Below, piece after piece: positions 16,801 to 25,492 of a DNA stretch of 64,000 bases. Origin of the DNA: a bacterium (GTDB taxonomy: Bacteria > Cyanobacteriota > Vampirovibrionia > Gastranaerophilales > Gastranaerophilaceae); contig JAFUEV010000059.1 of the NCBI GenBank assembly GCA_017470245.1, positions 62,001 to 126,000 of the forward strand. The letters are read 5' to 3'. Below the pieces are notes generated by a model. That model had not been told where the DNA came from. It worked only from the letters and a program-made list of their open reading frames with translations, and made no database searches. The position numbers were made by a program, and so were the translations under genes. Position 1 is the stretch's first letter. Every line of letters starts with the position of its first letter.

Positions 16801-17199
16801 GCAAGATTTGAAACTCTTATAGAATTGTTTGATATAAAAGAAAATTTTGTTTTGGATATTAATGATGTTTACAAAAATAATATTAAATTTATACCTGATT
16901 ACAATAAAATAAATAACAAAATCACTATAGAAAAAGAACGTTGTTTGAATATTATAAAAAAGATATTGAAAGATGATTATTCAAATAATAAAGAAGCTGT
17001 AAAAAATAAAGAGTTAAATGAAAAATATGTTATTTCAAAGCAAAGAACATTAAAAAATAGATTTAAACATGCTATAAAATATGCTTCTTATAAAAAGTAT
17101 GAAATTTTTTCTAAATTGTATAATGGTGAAAAAAAGAAACATTATTTAATGAAAAAAGATAAATGCAAAGCGGAAGAGGAACTTGTATATTATGAATAA
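13897..17199 (+). CDS. Fusion: GT2 glycosyltransferase / 2[4Fe-4S] ferredoxin / FrhB-like / polysaccharide pyruvyl transferase
   Basis: One uninterrupted 1100-residue frame. About 1-300 is a GT-A family 2 glycosyltransferase (VSVIIPVYNVEKYI, FLDPDD as the metal motif). From C337 two Cx2Cx2Cx3CP motifs (VCTGCGACYNVCPV and KCIDCRKCENACPV) form a two-cluster ferredoxin. About 390-690 resembles the coenzyme F420 hydrogenase/dehydrogenase beta subunit (SSSGGIFPLIAEYV, FSGTPCQCAGL, CIDVICHGVPN, GDITLGDFW). About 691-1030 is a polysaccharide pyruvyl-transferase-like domain (TTYNYGAILTCYALQ, GSDQVLR, ADSFHGVCFALIF). Such domains are usually separate genes in exopolysaccharide loci. The GTG start has AAAGGAG upstream. 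Confidence 0.88.
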   Translation: MTSVSVIIPVYNVEKYIRQALDSVVSQTFKDIEIICVNDCSGDNSFEIAKEYAKKDPRFVLFEQDTNKGQGVARNKGIELSKGEYIMFLDPDDFYEQNTVELAYKHIKKNKTDFVAFNFYDFDEETGEKTVNMSFLRLYKTLKKPETLIKPYKIVRPFIDGCLTVMNIYNAQFLKNNNIKYAEDIRMGEDTVFYFSVIAKAKSMSVLYKELYTYRHHKSSTSNTPEKRWQEHFIARDRAYDIISKSNHSKELMNSCIKYIISSNIYWFDKWFKDKTKKDNQFRENYYNKMKEMFCYIEKNHNINDIYKYFNYKKFKFICDNNYEEYIKLRLADSSVCTGCGACYNVCPVGAITMEKNQNGFLHPVINKEKCIDCRKCENACPVLTIPNENTPSPICYAAMADDEIRLLSSSGGIFPLIAEYVIDNGGYVAGAAFEGIKLKHIIINNKNELYKLKGSKYIQSDIGTIYKDIKQLLQQNKTVLFSGTPCQCAGLNSYLQRKYENLICIDVICHGVPNQKVFEKYISELIKPDEKYSTMSFRNKKLAPWSFNHVTTVMTDKSEYNLKIEEDFYLQAFLKNLSLRTSCEECNFRCIPMQGDITLGDFWKVDEYKPQLNDKKGTSAILINNKKGKLLFEAIKNKLKIFESVPLDSIVNGNPHLTSKVTIKNENKKLFFKLLKEHSVKDAVNTCITDKCDYLIHNFWWTTYNYGAILTCYALQELIKSYGLFPKIFNAKETVRNNRSRFLIDFQEKYLDVTQKYNVKEAKELSKNVKGIIIGSDQVLRLEYIDRYKNLYLLNFADLNCKKIALSASFGLDKQTFLKDKYSTKENVEIMKNALKSFDYVSTREISGKQIFKDIIGMDSDFILDPVFLIDKNKYEYIAKQSDIDTKDKIVTYVLDSNEEYKKLYEYLGNQYNAEIYNLNIDKNSVEDWLKAIKDCKLFIADSFHGVCFALIFNKPFICIQNKQRGNARFETLIELFDIKENFVLDINDVYKNNIKFIPDYNKINNKITIEKERCLNIIKKILKDDYSNNKEAVKNKELNEKYVISKQRTLKNRFKHAIKYASYKKYEIFSKLYNGEKKKHYLMKKDKCKAEEELVYYE

Positions 17200-18037
17200 T
17201 CCAAAAGTGTCAATAATATCGCCATGCTATAACGGGCAAAATCATTTGGGATATTTTTTTGAATCATTATTAACTCAGGATTATAGTGGGCAGGTTGAAT
17301 TTATATTTGTAGATGACGGTTCCACAGATAATACTAAAAATATATTTGAACAATATAAGCTTGCTCTTGAAAAAAAAGGATGGGATGTAATATATATTTA
17401 TCAAGAAAATCAAGGTCAGGCTGCTTCCTTAAATCAGGGGTTAAAAATATTTTCGGGAGATTATTTATTATGGCCTGATAGTGATGATATTTTATATTCT
17501 AATCATATAACTGAAAAAGTAAAATATATGGAAGAACACAAAGAAGTTGGTCTTGCATATTGCCTTTTGGATAGGGTCTTTTTCGATGATACGGACAAGA
17601 TAATAGGTCAGGATTTGAGAGGAAGAAATACAAAAGATGCTTTTAAGAATATTATGCATGATAAAGATGTAATATGGTGTCCGATTGGTGTTGTTTTAAG
17701 AAGTAGTGCATTTTTGGATGCATATCCTCAAAGACAAATACCTACATGTAAAAATTGTGGAAGTCAAAATTGTCAGATGCAGCTACCTATTTTACATAAA
17801 TATCCTTGCGGATATATTGACAAACCATTGGGGAAATATGTAATAAGAGCTAATTCGACTTCTCGTTCTTATGTTTCTTTTTATAAAAGACGATTATTAT
17901 TATGTAAAATATGGATAATTACCATTTTAACATTAAAAGATGCTAATATTTTTGAAAAAGTATGGCTTATAATATATTCGGTTTTAAATAATCTTTGTAA
18001 AATGTTCAGACATTTTATAAAAAGTAAAAAGAAATAA
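17192..18037 (+). CDS. Family 2 glycosyltransferase
   Basis: GT-A glycosyltransferase of 281 residues: [20 protein letters not shown] at the N-terminus, [10 protein letters not shown] for nucleotide sugar binding, and WPDSDDIL as the DxD-type metal motif. A Cys quartet ([10 protein letters not shown]) in the C-terminal half could bind metal. The last 50 residues are hydrophobic and basic, suggesting membrane association. I choose ATG 17192 (GAGGA 11 nt upstream); a TTG at 17183 is also in frame. It overlaps the end of the large fusion gene, so both act in the same glycan pathway. Confidence 0.88.
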   Translation: MNNPKVSIISPCYNGQNHLGYFFESLLTQDYSGQVEFIFVDDGSTDNTKNIFEQYKLALEKKGWDVIYIYQENQGQAASLNQGLKIFSGDYLLWPDSDDILYSNHITEKVKYMEEHKEVGLAYCLLDRVFFDDTDKIIGQDLRGRNTKDAFKNIMHDKDVIWCPIGVVLRSSAFLDAYPQRQIPTCKNCGSQNCQMQLPILHKYPCGYIDKPLGKYVIRANSTSRSYVSFYKRRLLLCKIWIITILTLKDANIFEKVWLIIYSVLNNLCKMFRHFIKSKKK

Positions 18038-18054
18038 ACTTCAAACTTATTTCA

Positions 18055-18063
18055 TGTCATAAT
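18055..18063 (+). promoter_or_regulatory. Extended -10 promoter for leaderless uvrA
   Basis: TGT-CATAAT: a TGn extension plus a 5/6 -10 box. It ends 6 nt before the uvrA ATG, and no Shine-Dalgarno is present. Confidence 0.5.
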
Positions 18064-18069
18064 ACTGTT

Positions 18070-20901
18070 ATGAGTGACAAAATAATAATCAGAAAAGCAA
18101 ATCAACATAATTTAAAGAATGTAAGTTTGGAACTTCCAAAAAATGAACTTATAGTTTTTACCGGAATATCCGGATCCGGAAAAAGTTCTCTCGCTTTTGA
18201 TACCATATTTGCGGAAGGACAACGCAGATATGTTGAAAGTCTATCTAATTACGCAAGACAATTTTTAGGACAACTGGATAAACCTGATGTTGAAAGTATA
18301 GAAGGTTTATCTCCGGCGATTTCTATTGACCAGAAATCAACAAGTAATAATCCTCGTTCAACAGTCGGAACAGTTACTGAAATTTATGACTATTTAAGAC
18401 TTTTATATGCAAGAATAGGTATTCCTCATTGTCCTAATTGCGGTTGTGAAATTGCACCGCAATCAATAGATGAAATTATTGATAAAATATACACGCTGCC
18501 GGAAGGTACAAAAATACAATTGATTTCTCCTATAATAAGAGGTAAAAAAGGAGAATATGTCGGGCTTTTAGAAGAACTTCATCAGGAAGGTTTTGTACGA
18601 GTCAGAGTTGACGGAAAAATATTTAATCTTGATGAAGATGAAATAGAACTGAATAAAACGCAGAAACATACTATTGATGTTGTTGTAGATAGACTTGTAA
18701 TAAAAGATAGCGCAAAATCAAGGCTTACCGATAGTGCCCAGATAGCACTTGAAAAATCAAAGGGACTTTTGATAGTTGATATCGTTGGCGGAAAGGAAAT
18801 GATATTCTCAGAAAAACTAGCATGTCCTAACTGTAATACAAGTTTTGAAGAACTCGCTCCAAGAACATTTAGTTTTAACAGTCCTTATGGGGCTTGCCCT
18901 ACTTGTGGAGGTTTAGGTGCTCATTTTGAAATGGACGCGGATTTATTAATCCCCGATAGAACAAAATCATTAAAAGAAGGGGCTATATATCCTTGGGCAA
19001 AAACAGGTAATCCTTATTATTTGGATGTTTTATCTTCAGTTGCGGAACGGTTCGGTATAAATATGGATACTCCATTTGAAGAACTACCAAAAAAACATCA
19101 GGATATCATTCTTTATGGCAACGGGCATGAACTTGTAAAAATGCGCTATAAAGAATTTGGAGGAACAAGATATATCACTCGTACTATGCCGTTTAAAGGA
19201 GTAATTCCTTATTTTATGGATAAATATAACGAATCCTCTTCTGATGAAACAAGAGAGTTTATACAAGAGTATATGTCACAAATCCCCTGTAGTGATTGTA
19301 AGGGTGCAAGGTTAAAACCTTTTCCTCTCGCTGTCACCGTTGGTGGAAAGAACATATATGAAGTTTGTTGCTTATCTATTAAAGATGCTTATACTTTTTT
19401 CTCCAATTTGTCGTTGGAACTGGATGATTATAAATTAACCATAGCTAAACAAATATTAGAGGAAATTCGTGCTAGACTTAAATTTATGTTAGATGTGGGT
19501 TTGAGTTATCTGGATTTGGCGAGAATGTCAGGAACATTGTCCGGAGGTGAAGCCCAAAGAATAAGACTTGCTACTCAAATAGGTAGCGGATTATCCGGAG
19601 TTTTATACGTTTTGGATGAACCTTCAATCGGTTTGCACCAATATAACAATGATATGTTGATAAAAACGCTTATAAGACTCCGTAATTTAGGTAATACATT
19701 GATTGTGGTCGAACACGATGAAGATACAATAAGAAATGCTGATTATATTGTAGATATAGGACCATACGCAGGTGTAAACGGTGGTAATGTTGTTGCGGAA
19801 GGTACTTTGTATGATATTATTCATACCAAAAAATCTATAACAGGACAGTATTTAAGCGGTGAAAAATATATTCCAATACCTTCAAAAAGAAGACAAGGCA
19901 ATGGAAACTATTTAAAAATAATTAATGCTCATAAAAATAATTTAAAAAATATTGATGTAACAATCCCATTAGGTAAAGTTGTTGCTTTAACAGGTGTGTC
20001 CGGAAGCGGAAAATCAACATTGATGAATGATTTATTATATCAATATTCAATTCACAAGCTAAACAAAAATAAACCAAAGCCACAAGGATTAGACAGAATT
20101 GACGGTTTTGAAAATATAGATAAGGTCATTTGTATAGACCAATCACCTATCGGTAGAACTCCTCGTTCTAATCCTGCAACGTATACGGATGTATTTACTC
20201 ACATAAGAGAACTATATGCACAGACTAATGAAGCGAAAATGCGAGGTTATAAAGCCGGAAGATTTAGCTTTAATGTAAAAGGCGGACGATGTGAAGCCTG
20301 TAAAGGTGACGGTTTAACCCGTATAGAAATGAACTTTTTGTCTGATGTATATGTTAAATGTAATGTTTGCAAGGGGCAGAGGTATAACAGAGAAACTCTT
20401 GAAGTAAAATATAAAGGTAAAAATATATCTGAAGTCCTTGAAATGAGTATTGCAGAAGCTCTTGAATTTTTTGAAAATATCCCCAAAATAAAATCAAGAC
20501 TACAAACATTGTATGATGTAGGTTTGGGATATATGAAATTGGGGCAAAGTGCAACGACACTCTCTGGTGGTGAAGCTCAAAGAATAAAACTTGCAAGTGA
20601 GCTAAATAAAAGGGCAACAGGAAAAACTTTGTATTTGCTTGATGAACCTACTGTCGGACTCCATTGGTACGATTTGGATAAATTGATTAAAATAATTAAT
20701 AAATTGGCAGATGCAGGCAATTCAATTCTAATTATTGAACATAATTTGGATTTGATAAAAACAGTTGACCATATTATAGATTTGGGACCTCAAGGCGGTG
20801 ATGAAGGTGGTACGCTTGTAGCAGAAGGTACTCCTGAAGAAATCGCTGACAACCCTGATTCACTTACGGGGTTATACCTAAAGAAAATGCTAAAAAAATA
20901 G
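18070..20901 (+). CDS. uvrA: Excinuclease ABC subunit A
   Basis: DNA-damage recognition ATPase of nucleotide excision repair. At 943 residues it is full length, with two ABC modules: Walker [15 protein letters not shown] and [13 protein letters not shown], signatures [12 protein letters not shown] and [12 protein letters not shown], and Walker [11 protein letters not shown] and [10 protein letters not shown]. Zinc modules are CPNCGC with [13 protein letters not shown] and CEACKGDG with CNVCKGQ. The ATG lacks a ribosome site and follows an extended -10 by six bases. A terminator overlaps the stop codon. Confidence 0.98.
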   Translation: MSDKIIIRKANQHNLKNVSLELPKNELIVFTGISGSGKSSLAFDTIFAEGQRRYVESLSNYARQFLGQLDKPDVESIEGLSPAISIDQKSTSNNPRSTVGTVTEIYDYLRLLYARIGIPHCPNCGCEIAPQSIDEIIDKIYTLPEGTKIQLISPIIRGKKGEYVGLLEELHQEGFVRVRVDGKIFNLDEDEIELNKTQKHTIDVVVDRLVIKDSAKSRLTDSAQIALEKSKGLLIVDIVGGKEMIFSEKLACPNCNTSFEELAPRTFSFNSPYGACPTCGGLGAHFEMDADLLIPDRTKSLKEGAIYPWAKTGNPYYLDVLSSVAERFGINMDTPFEELPKKHQDIILYGNGHELVKMRYKEFGGTRYITRTMPFKGVIPYFMDKYNESSSDETREFIQEYMSQIPCSDCKGARLKPFPLAVTVGGKNIYEVCCLSIKDAYTFFSNLSLELDDYKLTIAKQILEEIRARLKFMLDVGLSYLDLARMSGTLSGGEAQRIRLATQIGSGLSGVLYVLDEPSIGLHQYNNDMLIKTLIRLRNLGNTLIVVEHDEDTIRNADYIVDIGPYAGVNGGNVVAEGTLYDIIHTKKSITGQYLSGEKYIPIPSKRRQGNGNYLKIINAHKNNLKNIDVTIPLGKVVALTGVSGSGKSTLMNDLLYQYSIHKLNKNKPKPQGLDRIDGFENIDKVICIDQSPIGRTPRSNPATYTDVFTHIRELYAQTNEAKMRGYKAGRFSFNVKGGRCEACKGDGLTRIEMNFLSDVYVKCNVCKGQRYNRETLEVKYKGKNISEVLEMSIAEALEFFENIPKIKSRLQTLYDVGLGYMKLGQSATTLSGGEAQRIKLASELNKRATGKTLYLLDEPTVGLHWYDLDKLIKIINKLADAGNSILIIEHNLDLIKTVDHIIDLGPQGGDEGGTLVAEGTPEEIADNPDSLTGLYLKKMLKK

Positions 20902-20928
20902 GATACTTATTAAGTATCCTATTTTTTT
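20898..20928 (+). terminator. Terminator overlapping the uvrA stop
   Basis: ATAGGATACTTA (20898-20909) is complementary to TAAGTATCCTAT (20911-20922) and is followed by seven T. In practice the innermost bases form the loop. Confidence 0.88.
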
Positions 20929-20944
20929 ATTTTATGTTTATTAG

Positions 20945-21499
20945 TTATTTTTTTATAATATTTAATTTTACGTCAGATAATTTTTTGCTTGCAGCTGTTG
21001 CAATTTCACCTGCTTTATTGTAAATAACTTCGCCTGCTTTATTAACATTTGCAAGTACCGGTTTAAGAACTTCTGCTTTTCCTGTTAATTTGCCTGCTAA
21101 TTTATCAATTGTACCTGTTTTATAGCCTGCTGCAATTGCTGCGACTGTAGCGCCTGCTGCAATTAATGTACCTGCTATAGCTTTTCCTATATTGTGTTTT
21201 GGTTTATTTTCAGCTTGATTATTTTTATTAGCTGCTGCTTTACCGATAGCACCTCCGATTTTAGAACCAACAGCTGTAGAAACTGCTGCTAAACCTGTTA
21301 CTAAAATTGCAGGAATTGCAATACCAATTGCTTTGCTTCTCCCTGCTTCTTCAGCTGCTTTAATACCGCCTTCTATAAAAAGATCTTGTCTGTTTTTTAT
21401 TGCATAAGCTGCACTTGCACCTAAACCTGCTAATGCGCCGATTGTTTTGCCTTTGTTAACTTTTTGTTCATTTTGAACAGCTATCGGTGATATTTTCAT
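20945..21499 (-). CDS. Small Gly/Ala-rich membrane-associated protein
   Basis: 184 residues, no recognised family. It begins MKISPIAVQN. Three Gly/Ala segments (IGALAGLGASAAYAI, ILVTGLAAVSTAVGSKIGGAIG, IAGTLIAAGATVAAIAAGY) could be glycine-zipper-type membrane helices, with a helical Lys/Ala-rich tail. No cleavable signal peptide. AAAGGA lies before the ATG. An HLR1-like direct repeat lies about 80 nt upstream. It is convergent with uvrA. Confidence 0.7.
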   Translation of the reverse strand: MKISPIAVQNEQKVNKGKTIGALAGLGASAAYAIKNRQDLFIEGGIKAAEEAGRSKAIGIAIPAILVTGLAAVSTAVGSKIGGAIGKAAANKNNQAENKPKHNIGKAIAGTLIAAGATVAAIAAGYKTGTIDKLAGKLTGKAEVLKPVLANVNKAGEVIYNKAGEIATAASKKLSDVKLNIIKK

Positions 21500-21577
21500 C
21501 TTTATTTCCTTTATACTTACTACTTCTTATTTTTAGTAAAACATGTCAATATCATTTATTGCCAAAATGTTTAGGTC

Positions 21578-21595
21578 TTTGTAATATTTTGTAAT
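21578..21595 (-). promoter_or_regulatory. HLR1-like direct repeat
   Basis: On the minus strand two identical ATTACAAA octamers are separated by AT. The first 15 bases equal the beginning of the array upstream of rpaB. It lies between the rpsA terminator and the 184-aa protein gene, 79-96 nt upstream of that gene's ATG. Confidence 0.55.
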
Positions 21596-21626
21596 AAAAA
21601 GAGAGCATATTAAATGCTCTCTTTTT
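21596..21626 (-). terminator. Terminator after rpsA
   Basis: Thirteen perfectly paired positions (21596-21608 / 21614-21626) around a 5-nt loop; five terminal A/T pairs give T tails on both strands. It sits 17 nt past the rpsA stop. Confidence 0.9.
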
Positions 21627-21642
21627 ATGAAATTTGAAAATG

Positions 21643-22722
21643 TTATTTTTCAATATCTTTAACGCTTAATGCGATTCTGTGTTCTTGAGGTGTGAATTTT
21701 TTGATTAATACTTCAACTTCATCACCAACATTATATAAATTGAACGGATTAGCGTTAGCAGGTTCCATTTCTGCTGAAGGTAATAATGCTTCAACTCCGG
21801 GATAAATATTAATAAATGCACCAAATGATGTTACTTTATTAACGGTACCTTTAATTACCTGACCTTCTTTGAATTCATTTTCAATTGATTCCCAAGGGTT
21901 ATCGCCCATTCTCTTTAAACTCAAGCTGATTCTTTTCATTTCTGTATCTATTTTTAAGATTTTTACTTCTAATTCTTGACCTAAAGAAATAACATCTGAA
22001 GGATGTTTAATTCTTTGCCAAGAAATTTCAGAAATAGGTAACAAACCGTCAACACCATTTATGTCGATAAAGCCTCCGAAATCTGCAATTCTTACAACTT
22101 CACCTTTAACTACAGAACCAACTTCAAGATTTGATATGATTTCATCTACAACTTGTTCTCTTTGTTCCGCAACAGCTTGTCTTTGAGATAAGATTAATTT
22201 GTTTCTCTTAGCATCTGCTTCTAATACTTTTACTTCAATTTCCTGACCGATTAAACCGTCAAAAGGGGCACCTGTTCTTAATTGACTTGCCGGTACGAAA
22301 CCTCTTAAATCAGATACTTCAACGATTACGCCACCTCTAACATTTTGTACAACTTTAGCTTTGATTGTTTCATTGTTGTATTTAGCATTTTGAAGTTCTT
22401 GCCAAGCCTTTGCACAAGATAATTTCTTTAATGAAAGGATGATTCTGTCGTTTTCATCATCGCCTTCTTCTTTTAAAATGTAAAATTCTTTTACATCATT
22501 GATTACTAAATAATCTGAGTAGTTTCTGTCGTTTACTTGATTGTTAGTAATTTCTTTGTTTGGTAAAAATGCTTCTGTTTTTGCACCTATATCAACAAGG
22601 AAACCGTCGTTTTCTTGTTTTATTACAATACCTTTTACTACATCAGCTACAGAAAATTTGTAGTTGTAGCTTTCTTCCAATAATCTGACGAATTCGTCTT
22701 GTTCGTTCATTGTGTTACTCAT
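21643..22722 (-). CDS. rpsA: 30S ribosomal protein S1 (four S1 domains)
   Basis: RNA-binding S1 protein that helps mRNA bind the ribosome. The 359 residues hold four S1 repeats. The last two are the most canonical (GSVVKGEVVRIADFGGFIDI, then GQVIKGTVNKVTSFGAFINI); ILSQRQA ends the second. It is shorter than the six-domain E. coli protein and close to the shorter forms of cyanobacteria. AAAGGA lies 8 nt before the ATG. It follows ispH by 16 nt on the same strand, a pairing known from several phyla. Confidence 0.93.
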   Translation of the reverse strand: MSNTMNEQDEFVRLLEESYNYKFSVADVVKGIVIKQENDGFLVDIGAKTEAFLPNKEITNNQVNDRNYSDYLVINDVKEFYILKEEGDDENDRIILSLKKLSCAKAWQELQNAKYNNETIKAKVVQNVRGGVIVEVSDLRGFVPASQLRTGAPFDGLIGQEIEVKVLEADAKRNKLILSQRQAVAEQREQVVDEIISNLEVGSVVKGEVVRIADFGGFIDINGVDGLLPISEISWQRIKHPSDVISLGQELEVKILKIDTEMKRISLSLKRMGDNPWESIENEFKEGQVIKGTVNKVTSFGAFINIYPGVEALLPSAEMEPANANPFNLYNVGDEVEVLIKKFTPQEHRIALSVKDIEK

Positions 22723-22738
22723 TTGTTTTTATCCTTTC

Positions 22739-23587
22739 TTATATTTTTTCTATTTCTTTTACTACATTTTTTATAATACTGTCAGGCGTTGATGCACCTG
22801 CAGTAATACCTATATTGGTTGCGTTTTCCAATTCATTTCTATACAAATTCAAGTCATCTGACGTTTCTATATGAATTGTTTTTGTTATATTCTTTAAAAT
22901 TTCAGCTAAATGCGTTGTATTTGCGCTTTTTTTACTTCCAACAACAATCATTAAGTCTGATGTTTTAGCAAGTTCTTTTGCCTCTTGTTGACGCATTGTT
23001 GTTGATTTGCATATTGTATTGAATACTTTAATTTCGCTTGCTAAAGGTAAAAGATAATTAACAACAGATTGAAGTAATTCTAATTTTTGTGTTGTTTGTA
23101 TTACCACCCCTACACGCTTATGAGCTTTTATTGTTTCGGTTAATTTTTCTAATTCGTTTGTATTTGGAATAACGTGTACATTCTTTGAATACATATCTGC
23201 ATTAGCTTTAATTGCAATGACTTCGGGGTGTTCGGGTTTTCCTAAAATCAAAACAAGAAAATCTTCTTTTGCAAGTTGAATAGCTTTTTGTTGTACTTTT
23301 TTTACGTCAAGACAGGTTAAGTCTACGACTTCAAACCCTTTATCAGTAATTTCTTTTATTTTTTGAGGTGCCATTCCGTGACTTCTCACAATACAAATGC
23401 CTTTTTCATTTTCAGGCAATTCATCAACGGTCATAATGCCTATATCTTCAAGCTCTTTAATAACTTGAGCATTATGAATAAGTTCACCTAATACCCATAC
23501 GTTTTCGGATGCATTTTCAATTTTTATTTTCTTTGTTGTTTCGACTGCTCTCTTGACTCCGTAACAGAAACCTGCACATTTAGCCAA
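22739..23587 (-). CDS. ispH: 4-hydroxy-3-methylbut-2-enyl diphosphate reductase
   Basis: Last step of the MEP isoprenoid pathway, a [4Fe-4S] reductase yielding IPP and DMAPP. Hallmarks are KCAGFCYGVKRAV (first cluster Cys), GELIHNAQVI, VRSHGM, DLTCLDVKKVQ (second Cys), TTQ and FNTICKSTTMRQQEA (third Cys). Start oddity: no in-frame ATG or GTG exists. TTG 23587 gives a protein about four residues short at the N-terminus, whereas a CTG at 23605-23603 would give the expected KKQIKLAKCAGFC beginning. A mini-ORF starting with ATG (MNGGLEN) ends in a TGA overlapping that CTG. Confidence 0.92.
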   Translation of the reverse strand: MAKCAGFCYGVKRAVETTKKIKIENASENVWVLGELIHNAQVIKELEDIGIMTVDELPENEKGICIVRSHGMAPQKIKEITDKGFEVVDLTCLDVKKVQQKAIQLAKEDFLVLILGKPEHPEVIAIKANADMYSKNVHVIPNTNELEKLTETIKAHKRVGVVIQTTQKLELLQSVVNYLLPLASEIKVFNTICKSTTMRQQEAKELAKTSDLMIVVGSKKSANTTHLAEILKNITKTIHIETSDDLNLYRNELENATNIGITAGASTPDSIIKNVVKEIEKI

Positions 23588-23751
23588 TTTAATTTGTTTT
23601 TTCAGTTTTCTAAACCGCCATTCATTGAACTTGCAAGAGGGTTAACTCTTACTGTATTTTTTTTATAGCATGAACAAATTTTAGTTTCAATATATCCAAT
23701 ATTTTAAGTATTTGCTATTATATAATTAAATATTTTGTAAGGGAGATTGTT

Positions 23752-25416
23752 ATGAGAAGTGACGAAATAAAAAAAGGGTTACAAAGAACTCCTCATCGTT
23801 CTTTATTATATGGAACAGGGGTTAGTGAACAACAAATCAATAAAAGATTTATTGGTATAGCAAGCAGTTTTACGGACTTGGTTCCTGGACATTGCGGAAT
23901 GCGTGATATAGAACGACAAATAGAAAAAGGTATTCATACAGGTGGAGGTCAAGCTTTTATTTTCGGCGTTCCTGCTATTTGTGACGGTATTGCAATGGGG
24001 CATAGCGGAATGAACTATTCGCTTCCTTCAAGAGATTTGATAGCTGATTGTGTTGAATCTGTAGCGATGGCTCATAAATTAGACGGCTTGGTACTGCTTA
24101 CAAATTGCGATAAAATTACTCCGGGGATGATTATGGCTGCTGCAAGACTTGATATTCCTTGTATTGTTGTTACTGTTGGTCCTATGGCTGACGGTAAGTG
24201 TCATAATAATACTTTAACAATGATTAAAGGAACATTTGAAGCTGTAGGCAAATACACAAACGGTGAAATTGATGAAAAATTATTAAAAGAAATGGAAATA
24301 ACATCTTGTCCTGGTGCAGGTGCTTGTCAAGGACTTTATACCGCAAATACAATGGCTTGTTTAACTGAGGTTATGGGTATGAGTTTGCCCGGATGTGCTA
24401 CATCTTCTGCCGTAAGTGCCAAAACAAAACGTATAGCCTTTGATTCCGGCGTAATGATTAATGAACTTATTGAAAAAGATATTCGCCCTTCGTCAATTTT
24501 AACAAGAGATGCTATAAGAAATGCTATTATTGTAGATTTGGCACTGGGAGGTTCTACAAATTCAATTCTTCACTTACTTGCTATTGCAAATGAAGCAGGC
24601 GTAGATATTACATTGAAGGATTTTGAAGAATTGAGTTTTAAAGTTCCTCAAATAATAAAACTTGATCCTTCTGCTGCTAAAACGATGACTGATTTGGATA
24701 ATGCCGGTGGTATTCCTGCAGTTATAAAGACAATATATGGTAATGTTCCTGAAATGGAAGATACAAAAGGAGTATCAGGATTAAAAATTTCAGAAATAGC
24801 TGCAGCCGATATATGGTGCGATAATGAAGTCATAAGACCTATTTCTAATCCTGTTACATCAAACCCGGGACTTGCAGTATTACATGGTAACTTGGCTCCA
24901 AACGGTGCAGTTGTTAAAATATCCGGTGTTGAAAAAGAATGTCTTGAATTTACAGGTAAGGCTAAGACTTTTGATAGTGAAGAAGATGCAATGCAAGCAA
25001 TTATGGATGATAAAGTAGTTGCCGGTGATGTTGTAGTAATCAGATATGAAGGACCTAAAGGCGGTCCCGGAATGAGAGAAATGTTATCTCCGACATCAGC
25101 TATCGTTGGAAAAGGTTTAGGTAAACAAGTTGCTCTTATTACTGACGGAAGATTTTCCGGAGGAACAAGAGGACTTTGTATCGGTCATATCTGTCCTGAA
25201 GCTCCGGCAGGAGGTATAATAGGTGTTATAAAAGATGGCGATGAAATTTATATTAACATACCAAAACGAGAACTTACTTTGAGAGTAGATGAAAAAGAAA
25301 TTGAAGAACGATATAAAACATTTAAGCCATTGCCAACAAAAATTAAAAAAGGGTATTTAAAGAGATATTCAACGGTTGTTTCATCTGCGGAAAAAGGAGC
25401 AATTACAAGTATATAA
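23752..25416 (+). CDS. ilvD: Dihydroxy-acid dehydratase
   Basis: Fe-S enzyme that dehydrates 2,3-dihydroxy acids to the keto-acid precursors of valine and isoleucine. At 554 residues it has the usual length. It has [46 protein letters not shown] (cluster Cys) and [19 protein letters not shown] near the C-terminus. AAGGGAG lies before the ATG. With ilvA at 36.8 kb it points to branched-chain amino-acid synthesis, though the two are not linked. Confidence 0.96.
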   Translation: MRSDEIKKGLQRTPHRSLLYGTGVSEQQINKRFIGIASSFTDLVPGHCGMRDIERQIEKGIHTGGGQAFIFGVPAICDGIAMGHSGMNYSLPSRDLIADCVESVAMAHKLDGLVLLTNCDKITPGMIMAAARLDIPCIVVTVGPMADGKCHNNTLTMIKGTFEAVGKYTNGEIDEKLLKEMEITSCPGAGACQGLYTANTMACLTEVMGMSLPGCATSSAVSAKTKRIAFDSGVMINELIEKDIRPSSILTRDAIRNAIIVDLALGGSTNSILHLLAIANEAGVDITLKDFEELSFKVPQIIKLDPSAAKTMTDLDNAGGIPAVIKTIYGNVPEMEDTKGVSGLKISEIAAADIWCDNEVIRPISNPVTSNPGLAVLHGNLAPNGAVVKISGVEKECLEFTGKAKTFDSEEDAMQAIMDDKVVAGDVVVIRYEGPKGGPGMREMLSPTSAIVGKGLGKQVALITDGRFSGGTRGLCIGHICPEAPAGGIIGVIKDGDEIYINIPKRELTLRVDEKEIEERYKTFKPLPTKIKKGYLKRYSTVVSSAEKGAITSI

Positions 25417-25429
25417 TTTAATATGTCAA

Positions 25430-25462
25430 AACAAAGGATGATAAAAGCATCCTTTGTTTTTT
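25430..25462 (+). terminator. Terminator after ilvD
   Basis: ACAAAGGATG (25431-25440) pairs with CATCCTTTGT (25448-25457) around a 7-nt loop, followed by a T run. Confidence 0.88.
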
Positions 25463-25479
25463 ATTTAATCAATTTGAAT

Positions 25480-25485
25480 TATAAT
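25480..25485 (+). promoter_or_regulatory. -10 box for a leaderless radical SAM mRNA
   Basis: A perfect TATAAT ends 7 nt before ATG 25493, with no Shine-Dalgarno; the -35 is poor (T-rich). Confidence 0.45.
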
Positions 25486-25492
25486 TAAATGT

